Source of the DNA: Desulfomonile tiedjei
GTDB taxonomy: Bacteria; Desulfobacterota; Desulfomonilia; Desulfomonilales; Desulfomonilaceae
Direction of reading: 5' to 3'
Assembly: GCA_016218715.1 (NCBI GenBank)
Contig: JACRDG010000006.1
Location: 61,197 to 125,196, forward strand
DNA length: 64,000 nucleotides
Notes under the pieces: model-generated
Told to the model about the DNA's origin: nothing
Databases searched by the model: none
The model's input: the letters and a program-made list of their open reading frames with translations, nothing else
Translations under genes and position numbers: made by a program
Shown here: positions 39,361-47,220 of the stretch, one piece after another
How the letters are laid out: each line of letters begins with the position of its first letter
Numbering within the stretch: the stretch's first letter is position 1

Positions 39361-39846
39361 CCTGTCCTCCGCAGCCAACAAGAGCAGTGCACGGCATGCC
39401 TCTGGGCAAGCCCCATCAAGGAACGCGCCCCCTGACAAAGAGAAGGCATGCCACCAAATTCGTGGCGCCCGGCAGCCGAAAACCTCCTGCCGGTTCGCGC
39501 GGCTTTTCCTGGTTTTCCCCTTTTATAGCACCACTCTCGGCCCAATGTCGAGTATAAGGCTGCGGAAACGCAAATAGTTGGGCACCAGGGATAGGCTCGA
39601 AACAGAAGGTGGCCCTTGCATTCCAGCCTGCAGCCTCTGCCGGAAAGGAACCGGCAGGCTGGAAGATACCCTCTCAAGACCGCCTTTTACACGGAACACA
39701 ATGCACGGGACGAGTGTCTCCGGCCTGGTCCCGACCCTCTTCCCCGTCTCCCTTCGGAAGAGGGAAACCACCGGCAACATCCCGGCACCGCCGAACGGCC
39801 GAGAGCAGATACTCCAGGACTGACACCGTATTTCTTGCACGGCGCA
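39361..39846. other. upstream region of the porin gene
   Basis: Contains the porin leader and promoter candidate; the part from 39560 to 39846 shows nothing I can support. The frames crossing it are shadow-like. Confidence 0.45.
39522..39551 (-). promoter_or_regulatory. putative sigma-70 promoter of the porin gene
   Basis: Minus-strand TCGACA (-35, 39551-39546), an 18-base spacer and TATAAA (-10, 39527-39522), each one mismatch from consensus. Transcription would start near 39515, about 155 bases before the start codon. Confidence 0.5.
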
Positions 39847-40602
39847 CTAAGCGGGCATCCGCTTGAAGAGAAACGCTCCCACCAGCGTCGAGACGACCCA
39901 GAACTTGACCAGCAGGAGGAGGTCCCAGAGCGGGGAAAAATGGGAAGGGACCCCAAGGGCGAAACGCATGCCGTCCACCCCGTAGGTCAGCGGATTGACA
40001 TGGGTGAGGAACATCAGCCATTCCGGGAGCTGTTCCACCGGGAACAGGGCACCTGAGAGAAAAAAGACCGGCATGATGAGGAAATTCATGATCAGTTGGA
40101 ACCCGTGCGGGTCCCTCATCACGGTGGCCACCGCGATACCGACGCTCACGAAAGAAGCGGAAATCAGAAACATGAAGAGCAGGGCCAATGCCACCCCAGG
40201 GACGCTCCCATGGAGAAGGCCTGCGGCCAACATTGCCGCCAGGAAGACCAGGCCCCTGATCATGGAAGTCGTGACCGTACCAACGGTCTTCCCTGCCATG
40301 ATAGCCACTCTACTCACCGGTGCGACGAGAATTTCCTTCAGAAACCCGAACTGACGGTCCCACATGACCGTCAACCCCCCCAGCATCGAGGAAAAGAGGA
40401 GTGACATCGCAATAATTCCCGGCCCAATGAACTGCATGTAGGACACATCGCTTCGGTACCGGAACACGCTCCCATAGCCGGAGCCGAGAATGACCAGGAA
40501 AATGAGCGGCAGGGCCATCGAGCCGATCAGTCTACTCCAGTTCCTCTTGAATCTCAGGATCTCCCTGAGCCAGAGCGTGTACACCGTAGCGGCAAAATTC
40601 AT
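39847..40602 (-). CDS. ABC-2 type transporter permease
   Basis: A 251-residue protein with six predicted helices and the ABC-2 pattern of a long first cytoplasmic loop, MQFIGPGIIAMSLLFSSMLGG, and FLSGALFPVEQLPEWLMFLTHVNPLTYGVDGMR (40000-40100), a DrrB/NodJ-like signature. Its start overlaps the ATPase stop by four bases. With the upstream ATPase it forms an exporter for a drug, lipid or polysaccharide; the cargo is unknown. Confidence 0.9.
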   Translation of the reverse strand: MNFAATVYTLWLREILRFKRNWSRLIGSMALPLIFLVILGSGYGSVFRYRSDVSYMQFIGPGIIAMSLLFSSMLGGLTVMWDRQFGFLKEILVAPVSRVAIMAGKTVGTVTTSMIRGLVFLAAMLAAGLLHGSVPGVALALLFMFLISASFVSVGIAVATVMRDPHGFQLIMNFLIMPVFFLSGALFPVEQLPEWLMFLTHVNPLTYGVDGMRFALGVPSHFSPLWDLLLLVKFWVVSTLVGAFLFKRMPA

Positions 40603-41648
40603 CGTCGCCTCGTCTGCATGAAAATGCGCACTCTTTCCTGTGGTCCAGCGGTCCCCTCTTCCCGGATTTCCCGGCCGGTGAGCTGAATAAAGACATCTTC
40701 GAGGTTCGGCTTCCGTAGCGATACGGACGAAATCTGCACCGAGAACCTCTGCGCGACCTCGAAACAGCGAGGTATGAAGGATTCCCCGTTTCCGACCGTC
40801 AGGATCACGGTCCCGTCCGTTTCCGCGAGATGGGCTATTTCCTCCATATCAGCCAGGTGGTTGAGAAATTCCGGCGAATGACCTCCGGTTTCCAGCTCCA
40901 GGAGATCGCCTCCAAGGCTTGCTTTGAGAGCCTCCGGCGTATCCAGTGCCACTATGCGACCGCGGTCGATGATTGCTATCCGAGAGCAGAGCTGGTCGGC
41001 TTCATCCATGTAATGGGTCGTCAGGATTACGGTCATGCCGAAGGATTCTTTCAACGACCTGATATATTGCCATATTTTCCTTCGCGTTTGGGGATCGAGG
41101 CCAAGGGTGGGTTCATCGAGGAACAATGCTTCGGGCCGATGCATCAGCCCGCGGGCGATTTCGAGACGGCGCCGCATCCCGCCCGAGTAGGTTCTCACCA
41201 GGTCCCGTCGCCGTTCCTGCAGATCGACGAGATTGAGGACTTCCTCCATGCGCGACCGCCGGGTTGCCGCATCGAGACCGTAGAGTCGGCCGTGGAAGTC
41301 GAGATTCTCATCCCCGGTCAGCTCGTCGTCGAGGCTCGGGTCCTGGAAGACGATGCCAATGCGCTTGCGGACTTCGTGAGACTGCCGGCGGACATCATAA
41401 CCGCAAACCTCCGCGCTGCCTGAGGTTGGCGGAACGATGGTCGAAAGAATCGAAATGAGCGTGGTCTTGCCAGCCCCATTGGGACCAAGTAGACCGAACA
41501 ACTCTTCTCGTTCGATCTCCAAATCGAGGTTGTCGAGCGCGCTGATAGCCCCGAATCGCTTGGTCAGTGCTTTGACGCCGATAGTTGCCGAGATCCTCGC
41601 TCCTTCGTTCACAGCCGCCTCGGCACTGCCTGCCGGTTGTCTCGTCAC
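40599..41648 (-). CDS. ABC-2 exporter ATPase (DrrA/CcmA-like)
   Basis: A 349-residue ATPase: Walker A GPNGAGKTT, signature YSGGMRRRLEIARGLM, Walker B ALFLDEPTLGLDP and switch His in LTTHYMDEADQL. The C-terminal ~100 residues form the DrrA-type regulatory domain. An ATG at 41586 after the disordered N-terminal region is a possible alternative start. It begins seven bases after the S1-domain gene's stop, so the exporter is probably cotranscribed with an RNA-binding protein gene, which is an odd pairing. Confidence 0.9.
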   Translation of the reverse strand: MTRQPAGSAEAAVNEGARISATIGVKALTKRFGAISALDNLDLEIEREELFGLLGPNGAGKTTLISILSTIVPPTSGSAEVCGYDVRRQSHEVRKRIGIVFQDPSLDDELTGDENLDFHGRLYGLDAATRRSRMEEVLNLVDLQERRRDLVRTYSGGMRRRLEIARGLMHRPEALFLDEPTLGLDPQTRRKIWQYIRSLKESFGMTVILTTHYMDEADQLCSRIAIIDRGRIVALDTPEALKASLGGDLLELETGGHSPEFLNHLADMEEIAHLAETDGTVILTVGNGESFIPRCFEVAQRFSVQISSVSLRKPNLEDVFIQLTGREIREEGTAGPQERVRIFMQTRRR

Positions 41649-41655
41649 GGCGAAT

Positions 41656-43149
41656 TTACTTCTTGAACTTGTCCTTCAGCAGGTCGCCGAGGGTCCCAAA
41701 TGATGCACCGCTTTCCTTACCAGCCACAAACTCCTTGAATTGTGAGACCTCGTGCCGGTCCTGAAGGCTACGCGTGCTGAGGGAAATCCTTCCCGCCGCG
41801 GTATCGATCTTCAGGATCTCGACCTTGACGGCGTCCCCGACGTTGAATCGCTTTTTCAGGTCCCCTGTCCTACCCTCCTGGATCTGCGAGACGTGCAAGA
41901 GGCCGGTCTTTCCGCCGGGAAGGCTCACAAAGACTCCGTACTCCTTTACCGACTCGACCGTCCCGCCTACGACTTCGCCTTCTCTCAGTTCCACCGCAGG
42001 CTCCGCAGACTCCTCGGTCCCGTGGCTGACCAGTTCAAGTCCTATGCGACGGGCTTCCGCGTCGACCGACAGGATCTTCACCTCAACCTGGTCGCCTTCG
42101 GACAGCACTTCGGAAGGATGATTGATGCGGCGGCCGGCACCCAGATTCGAGATATGAACGAGACCTTCGACCCCGGGTTCGAGTTCGACAAACGCGCCGA
42201 AATTCATCAGTTTGACGACTCTGCCGGACACAACACCCTCGTCCGCGTACCGCTGCGAAACGGTGTCCCAAGGATCTTCAAGTACTTGTTTGCGGCTTAG
42301 TGAGATCCTTTTCTTGTCCCAGTCGAGATCCACGATCTTGACCGTCACGGTGTCTCCCGGATTCAGGATGTCGGAAACGTTTCCCACGCGATGCCAGGCT
42401 ATCTCGGAAATAGGAATCAACCCTTGCACTCCGCCAATGTCGACGAATGCGCCGAAGGCAGCGATGTTCTGAACCGTTCCGGTCACCTGGTCACCAGGTT
42501 TGAGACTCTGTTTGAGCAGAGCCACTGTCTTGGCCCTCTCTTCCTCCAGTATGTCCCGCCGGGACAGCACGATGTTGCGTCCTCGCTCGGAGTACTCCAT
42601 GATCCTGAAGGTAAATCGCTTGCCGACGTAGGCTTCCGGCGATCCCGCAGACGGGAGATCAATTTGGGAGTAAGGGCAAAAGGCCTGTTTCCCGAGGACC
42701 GTCACCGAGTATCCGCCCTTTCTTTCTGCATTGACGAGCCCTTCCACTGGCACACCACTCCGGTATGCATCCCTCACCGCCTCTTCCGACGCGGCCGCGG
42801 TCATCTTCACGCTCAGGCGGATTTCGCCTTCGCGCGTACTGACAACGTACGCCGTCACGGAGTCACCGATTGTGAGGTTGAATTGACCGTCCTTATCCAA
42901 TAGCTCTTCGCGGGCTATGATCGCTTCGCTCTTGCCGCCGATGTCGACGAAGATCCACTCATCGCTGACAGAGACTATGGTGCCGTTGATCTTGCTGTCT
43001 CTCTGGACACGGTCATCCTTTTGGGTGCCGGCTGCCTCGAAGAGAGCAGCGAAGTCTTCCTCTTCTGCAGAGTCTTCAGGTTCTTTCCCGGGAAGGTCAC
43101 GGGATGTTTTGTCAGGGTTGTTGTCTTCCATTTTGGGGTCTTCCTTCAT
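41656..43149 (-). CDS. S1-domain RNA-binding protein (ribosomal protein S1-like)
   Basis: A 497-residue protein with an acidic 45-residue N-terminus and five S1 domains, beginning about at residues 50, 130, 220, 305 and 395. The best conserved are TGTVQNIAAFGAFVDIGG, SGRVVKLMNFGAFVELEPG and GTVESVKEYGVFVSLPGG. It is shorter than six-domain S1 of E. coli but like the S1 proteins of other Desulfobacterota. An ATG at 43131 is an alternative start. It may be the ribosomal S1 or a paralogue in mRNA binding; an operon with an ABC-2 exporter is not the usual rpsA setting. Confidence 0.85.
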   Translation of the reverse strand: MKEDPKMEDNNPDKTSRDLPGKEPEDSAEEEDFAALFEAAGTQKDDRVQRDSKINGTIVSVSDEWIFVDIGGKSEAIIAREELLDKDGQFNLTIGDSVTAYVVSTREGEIRLSVKMTAAASEEAVRDAYRSGVPVEGLVNAERKGGYSVTVLGKQAFCPYSQIDLPSAGSPEAYVGKRFTFRIMEYSERGRNIVLSRRDILEEERAKTVALLKQSLKPGDQVTGTVQNIAAFGAFVDIGGVQGLIPISEIAWHRVGNVSDILNPGDTVTVKIVDLDWDKKRISLSRKQVLEDPWDTVSQRYADEGVVSGRVVKLMNFGAFVELEPGVEGLVHISNLGAGRRINHPSEVLSEGDQVEVKILSVDAEARRIGLELVSHGTEESAEPAVELREGEVVGGTVESVKEYGVFVSLPGGKTGLLHVSQIQEGRTGDLKKRFNVGDAVKVEILKIDTAAGRISLSTRSLQDRHEVSQFKEFVAGKESGASFGTLGDLLKDKFKK

Positions 43150-43512
43150 AGTATTCGATACTCTTGTTAACCTTTTTCATCTTCTGTTGCAAGAGGCGGT
43201 TGGCTCTGGTATCTAACTAAAATGGTCGGGGGTTGCCATCAGGCTCTGGCGCTCAGGGGGATCGGGGCCTGAACCACGGGATGGCCCGAGCACAGGCATG
43301 GAGCCCCGAACGACCGTATCCGCGGCTAAAAGTGGTCGGTAGGAGGGCCGGGTTTGTGGGGATCCCGGCGCGGTGACGGCATGGGCCGCGGCTGAAGGAG
43401 CTAGTACTACCCCATCGTCGCCCACCGAGCAGTGCGGTACCCGAAACGGTTCAGCATGGACGACATCTTTACACAGGCCGAAAAAGAGCAAAGACTGGGA
43501 GAAAGGACACCA
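43150..43512. other. divergent intergenic region
   Basis: Between the S1-like gene and the 352-aa unknown gene. It includes a potential N-terminal extension of the latter (GTG at 43432). No strong promoter or repeat is seen. Confidence 0.4.
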
Positions 43513-44571
43513 ATGCCTTTTTTAGGGCGGAACGAAATAGGGTGGAATGAGCGGTTCCGTCGCTGTCTATATTTTTTCCTGCGAGACGAACTGGACACGA
43601 CTCTGATCACGGAATCGCTCATCGAATCGTACCGGACATTCAAGGCTTCGGGAAAGGAATACCCATGGGTCGAGCCGCGTCAGCTCAAACCTCGAGCCAA
43701 GATTCACGGACCCGAGCATACCGAACACCGACATTTCATTGTCATCTTCACTGAAGACGTGCTCCCCCCCCAAGCGAAGACCCATATCCGTTTCTTCGAC
43801 TCAAATAAGCTCATAAAAGAAAACCTCGGGTTCCTCACCCTGTTCGACCTGAAGGATGTGTTCCATCAGCGCATGAGGTACTTCGAGGACTCGGAGTTCG
43901 TCAACCTCCTCAAGAGCCTTCTCCCCTATGATTTCGCGCTTCTCATCCAGAGAGACCCGACGGTCAAATCGAGGTACCGATTCGCCCTTTCCCATTTTCA
44001 CGTTAAGATCGATAGCCCGGTTGCGAACGCTGCCGAGCAGCTGGGAAGAGACTTGCGGTACATCGCGCGAGATCTGTATGAGAAAGGGGAACGAGTGGGC
44101 GAGATGCTCCAGCAGAAACTCTACGAGTACTACGGTTTCCACCACACGGTCGGAGGTCGGAGAACCGCAGCAGTGGTAGCGACTCAGTACTTGGCTCGGT
44201 TCGACTTCATCTCAACGGTTTACGTCTCTTCTTCGGAAGCCCGCAGTTTGACCCGGACGTCCGAGGGAGGAGTCGCCAAGTACATTCTCATTCGGCTGAC
44301 ACCATCGGACATAAAGGAACTGGCTCACACCGTCCGGCTGAGCGTAGAAGAGTTCAGCAACCTCTATCTGCTCGACCGGACCCGTGAGTACGGGGTGGGG
44401 ATATTTCTCGTGACGTACAAGCACAACGAGCATTCGAGGCCACCTGTCGACGGAAAGGTGAGGGAACTCAACCCCGATTTTCAGTGGCTGAACGTGGATC
44501 TCCAGTTGCTGGTTCCCCCTCCGACCAGCGGCGATGCCCGTCCTATTCCGTTCTCTCGCGTGTACACCTGA
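43513..44571 (+). CDS. uncharacterised 352-aa protein
   Basis: I choose the ATG at 43513 because AAAGGA precedes it by five bases; ATG 43456 and GTG 43432 extend the frame without good sites. The protein is soluble, charged and aromatic-rich, with no signal peptide or membrane helix. Segments that look structured: RCLYFFLRDELDTTLITESL, HRHFIVIFTEDVLPPQAKTH, a central helical region around LGRDLRYIARDLYEKGERVG, and GVGIFLVTYKHNEHSRPP. I know no matching family or catalytic motif. It stands alone between divergent S1 and convergent nikR genes. Confidence 0.7.
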   Translation: MPFLGRNEIGWNERFRRCLYFFLRDELDTTLITESLIESYRTFKASGKEYPWVEPRQLKPRAKIHGPEHTEHRHFIVIFTEDVLPPQAKTHIRFFDSNKLIKENLGFLTLFDLKDVFHQRMRYFEDSEFVNLLKSLLPYDFALLIQRDPTVKSRYRFALSHFHVKIDSPVANAAEQLGRDLRYIARDLYEKGERVGEMLQQKLYEYYGFHHTVGGRRTAAVVATQYLARFDFISTVYVSSSEARSLTRTSEGGVAKYILIRLTPSDIKELAHTVRLSVEEFSNLYLLDRTREYGVGIFLVTYKHNEHSRPPVDGKVRELNPDFQWLNVDLQLLVPPPTSGDARPIPFSRVYT

Positions 44572-44610
44572 TCGGGGGTACGGGGCTAATGCCGGGTTTT
44601 CCCGCGTTGC

Positions 44611-45030
44611 TCAGTCGAGTTCCTTGCCTGTGGTCGTGTAGGTCATTTTTCCGTGCTTCACCCCCCGGGTCGAGGTCAGCAGCTGGCCGGCCTTTCGCAC
44701 GTCCGCGGCCTTGCCTCTCATAATCAATACTTCCAGGCAGTTGTGTTGATCCAGGTGCACGTGAACCGCGGAGACGATGAGGTCATGCTGCCGGTGCTGA
44801 ATTTCGGTGAGCTTCTGCGCGAGATCGCTCTGTTCGTGATTGTAGACCACTGTCACCGTACCAACCACATCGTGCTCCGCGTCCCCCCACTCGTCTTCCA
44901 CGAGTCGGTCGCGAATGAGGTCACGGATTGCCTCGGACCGGTTGGTGTAACCCTTCTCCCCTATAAGCACGTCGAATTTCTCGAGCAAATCGTCGGGAAT
45001 CGACACTCCGAAACGAACCAGTTCGGCCAT
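44611..45030 (-). CDS. nikR: nickel-responsive regulator NikR
   Basis: AAGGAT precedes the ATG by seven bases. The 139-residue protein has an N-terminal ribbon-helix-helix ([18 protein letters not shown] and [17 protein letters not shown]) and a C-terminal ACT-like domain. The high-affinity nickel ligands are all present with exact family spacing: His79, His90, His92 and Cys98 ([12 protein letters not shown]), corresponding to His76/87/89/Cys95 in E. coli. It represses nickel uptake genes when nickel is bound. No nickel transporter lies nearby, so its targets are elsewhere. Confidence 0.95.
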   Translation of the reverse strand: MAELVRFGVSIPDDLLEKFDVLIGEKGYTNRSEAIRDLIRDRLVEDEWGDAEHDVVGTVTVVYNHEQSDLAQKLTEIQHRQHDLIVSAVHVHLDQHNCLEVLIMRGKAADVRKAGQLLTSTRGVKHGKMTYTTTGKELD

Positions 45031-45549
45031 GGTCAGATCCTTTCCGTGTAATCCCCCCTGTTGATTTCGAGGGACTGCGCTTGTCCTGGTGCACGGTTAC
45101 CTTGCCGTCTTGGAGATGCCGGCCTCTCCTCATACCCATGGGCTTTCAGGCCGGTAATATTGGAGGAGCTTGTTCAGGGCTGCTCACGGTACGTCTCCTT
45201 CGCTGCGGACGGCACAGCCTGACTGCCATCCGGTAACCTGCCAGGAGCGCACCGATGGGGTAGTACCACTTCGTTGCTCGCGCATTGTCATCACGGCTGA
45301 GCGTGGCAAACAGCACTGATGCCATTCACCGCCAAACGAGGCGCCGGGAGGAAGTGCGACAGGCGCTGCGTTTAGCGTAACGCAATACAGAACCGTAGTG
45401 TACTCAGATTTTTTCAGGAAGCCAGAAAAAACCGGGAGGGGCAGGCCGGGCCGAAGACGTGGCGCCCACCACTAACCGGGAAAGGCGCTTTTTCATAGAA
45501 ATGCCGGCGGTAGCACGGGGGGGGTCTTGCCCGAGGAACTCTGTCAGGT
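45031..45549. other. gene-free interval
   Basis: Between the nikR start and the end of the ArsR regulator gene (both minus strand). I looked for a NikR operator and a terminator for the upstream operon and found neither with confidence; GCGTTTAGCGTAACGC near 45370 is a minor palindrome. Confidence 0.45.
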
Positions 45550-45915
45550 CTATTTGTCTTCGTCGGCCAGTTCGGCTGCCCGCTTCTCGATGTTATCCAC
45601 CACGCACTTGGCCCAATTATCGGTCACCTCGTAGATCATTTCGAGCCCCTGTCGGGTGGATTGAATAATCCCGCGGTTCTTGAGGTGAATCAGGTGCTGG
45701 GACACGGTGGCCTGGTGGAGCCCGAGGCATTCCTGCATGTTCTTGACGTTGCAGCCGCCGGCCTTGACGAGCCCATACACGATCTTCAAGCGAATCGGGT
45801 GCCCAAGAGCCTTGAAGATTTCAGCCTCCCGGGAAAAATCCTTCGACTTCATCTCCCTGAGGAATTCTTCGAAGTCCCTGCGATCGTCGTCAGAAGCGCT
45901 TGCTAAACTCTGCAT
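45550..45915 (-). CDS. ArsR-family winged-helix repressor
   Basis: The ATG at 45915, with an AAGG eight bases upstream, gives 121 residues; the longer frame reaches into the upstream gene. The core is a classic ArsR winged helix: EIFKALGHPIRLKIVYGLV, then the recognition helix LGLHQATVSQHLIHLKNRGI and the wing. Three cysteines, Cys55 and Cys63 (GGCNVKNMQECLG) and Cys104 (WAKCVV), could sense metals, arsenite or reactive sulfur. Cys55 sits where type I ArsR and SqrR/BigR carry a sensing Cys, but the Cys55-Cys104 spacing differs from SqrR. It is the third gene of the thioredoxin-selenopeptide operon and probably controls it. Confidence 0.88.
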   Translation of the reverse strand: MQSLASASDDDRRDFEEFLREMKSKDFSREAEIFKALGHPIRLKIVYGLVKAGGCNVKNMQECLGLHQATVSQHLIHLKNRGIIQSTRQGLEMIYEVTDNWAKCVVDNIEKRAAELADEDK

Positions 45916-46045
45916 GGCATTTACCTTCTCCGGAGTGGAAGAGAAACCTCCGTACTCCTTTCCCCACGTGCGAAAACGCATATCGCCCCTGAAACCACAA
46001 CGCAGTGCTGTGGCTGGAACCTCACCGCACATGAGCGAGCGAGTA

Positions 46046-46195
46046 CTAAGCTTCTCCACCTCTCCCATCTTTTTTGCTCCGCTCCGCGGAGGAACACTCG
46101 GCGGAGATTCAGGTCGGCACACCAAGCGCAGGCAAGACCCAGCGACTAACGGCGAGCCAGCCTGCCACCACTGCGATTACCATCCACAATTCCAT
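46046..46195 (-). CDS. candidate 49-aa membrane selenoprotein with in-frame TGA
   Basis: The ATG at 46195 has GGAGG five bases upstream, 51 bases after the thioredoxin stop. Twenty-eight codons encode one membrane helix (MVIAVVAGWLAVSRWVLP) ending LGVPT. Next comes TGA (46111-46109), then 20 more codons in frame: ISAECS and a hydrophilic tail ending KKDGRGGEA before TAG at 46048. The TGA is followed after two bases by a SECIS-like hairpin. Read through, the product would hold Sec29 and Cys34 in TUISAEC just beyond the helix, a plausible redox pair. If the TGA is a stop, the product is a 28-aa helix. Its position between a thioredoxin and an ArsR regulator supports a redox role. Sec insertion is inferred, not shown. 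Confidence 0.6.
46082..46106 (-). promoter_or_regulatory. SECIS-like hairpin directly after the in-frame TGA
   Basis: On the minus strand, CTCCGC (46106-46101) pairs with GCGGAG (46087-46082); after a C-C mismatch GAG pairs with CTC; the loop is TGTTC with G as its second base. It starts two bases past the TGA, in the place of a bacterial SECIS that recruits SelB. Stem position and apical G fit the bacterial pattern; activity is unproven. Confidence 0.55.
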
Positions 46196-46245
46196 TATTG
46201 CCTCCAGAGCCTCACCGTAGGCTCTCGAAATGCGGGGGCGGGCCT

Positions 46246-47007
46246 TCATCTCCGCAACCCGACGGTTTCCTTCGAGGTCCTGGCCTCGTCTTGTATCGCG
46301 CTCTGTTCTTGCGCTCCGCCGCCGAGAAGCCGGTCCAGCCACGACGGCACCTCGTGATACTCCTCCGCGCTGGAATAGGGAGCCGTTCCCACTGCAACCA
46401 AGTGGGTAAGCCACTCCACGACGTTCGGATCGTTCCAGGTGCCCATCCCCAGGTGCGCGGCAAGGACTTTCCCGTCTTTGCTAATCACATACGTCGAAGG
46501 GAAGCCCTTGACTTCGTAAATTGCCTCTTTCTCGTCGTTTACGATGAAGTAACCCAGCAGACGGCCTTTGACCATGTTTTCGATCGCCGGCTCCGTGCCG
46601 TCCGGTTTCATCGCAAAGAGCATGTGGCCGGGGTTTTCTTTCGCATAAGACATTACCCACTTGGGTTCATCCCAGAAGTCGACGCAGAGGACCACCAGTT
46701 TGTCGCTCTTGATGGCTTCCTTCAGGCTGTTCAGGTAGCCCTTTTCGCGGTGGCAGTACCGACAATTCTGCCGCCAGAAATTCAAGAGTACGACCTTCCC
46801 CTGAAAGTCGGAGAGCTTGATGCGTCGGCCGTCAGGGGTCTTCATCATCAGGTCATTCGCATCGGGAGGACTCTCGAAGACGTAGAAATTCTCCATTGCC
46901 GTGCTGTCGGCTGCCGTGGCCGGTAACGAATCAAAGGCTGCGAGAGCGGCAAGCATAATCAATATCCTGACAGTCAAACTCAAGAATGTGGTTCGGGATC
47001 GCCGCAC
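46246..47007 (-). CDS. TlpA/ResA-like exported thioredoxin
   Basis: GTG start with GGAGG five bases upstream. The 253-residue protein has a signal peptide (about 1-33) and a TlpA-type thioredoxin fold: VVLLNFWRQNCRYCHREKG with active-site Cys82 and Cys85 (CRYC), LVVLCVDFWDEPKWVMSYA, and VKGFPSTYVISKDGKVLAAH with the cis-Pro. A 60-residue C-terminal extension is Glu/Ser-rich. It should be a periplasmic thiol-disulfide reductase. It is the first gene of the operon that continues with the candidate selenoprotein and the ArsR regulator, with its own promoter and operator. Confidence 0.88.
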   Translation of the reverse strand: MRRSRTTFLSLTVRILIMLAALAAFDSLPATAADSTAMENFYVFESPPDANDLMMKTPDGRRIKLSDFQGKVVLLNFWRQNCRYCHREKGYLNSLKEAIKSDKLVVLCVDFWDEPKWVMSYAKENPGHMLFAMKPDGTEPAIENMVKGRLLGYFIVNDEKEAIYEVKGFPSTYVISKDGKVLAAHLGMGTWNDPNVVEWLTHLVAVGTAPYSSAEEYHEVPSWLDRLLGGGAQEQSAIQDEARTSKETVGLRR

Positions 47008-47030
47008 GTTGTCCTCCTCGGGGGGACCCT

Positions 47031-47052
47031 AATATCTAAATATCTGAATATT
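47031..47052. promoter_or_regulatory. ArsR-type operator palindrome
   Basis: AATATCTAAATATCTGAATA plus TT is a 22-bp imperfect palindrome (16 of 22 positions symmetric) with AATAT/ATATT ends. AT-rich inverted repeats of this size are usual ArsR/SmtB sites. It overlaps the -10 box and spacer of the thioredoxin promoter, so binding would block transcription. Confidence 0.6.
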
Positions 47053-47065
47053 GTGTTTTTGTCAA
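47037..47065 (-). promoter_or_regulatory. sigma-70 promoter of the thioredoxin-selenopeptide-arsR operon
   Basis: Minus-strand TTGACA (47065-47060, full consensus), a 17-base spacer and TATTTA (47042-47037). Transcription would start about 23 bases before the GTG start, leaving room for the GGAGG site. Confidence 0.7.
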
Positions 47066-47220
47066 GCCGCTTTTTTCTCGGATACGCACTATCCTGCCGC
47101 TCCTTGAAGTCCGCGGAATTCCTGAGATTCAACGCCAATGAGCCGTCGAACTGCACCTCGGCCGTCTTCACGCCGTGGTTTGCCGCACCTGCACGGGCCA
47201 AGGCGCTCTGACAAATCTAG

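Noticed and set aside
38113..39435. 440-codon plus-strand ORF opposite the porin
   Set aside because: Antisense shadow; the minus-strand frame has a signal peptide, ribosome binding site and terminator.
45550..45915. Calling the ArsR protein a SqrR/BigR persulfide sensor
   Set aside because: One cysteine (Cys55) is in the right place, but the distance to the C-terminal Cys104 is shorter than in SqrR/BigR, so the inducer is left open.
46109..46414. Longer minus-strand frame (101 codons) containing the small membrane peptide
   Set aside because: Its first 73 codons overlap the thioredoxin gene and its downstream gap with shadow composition; the GGAGG site points to the ATG at 46195 as the true start.
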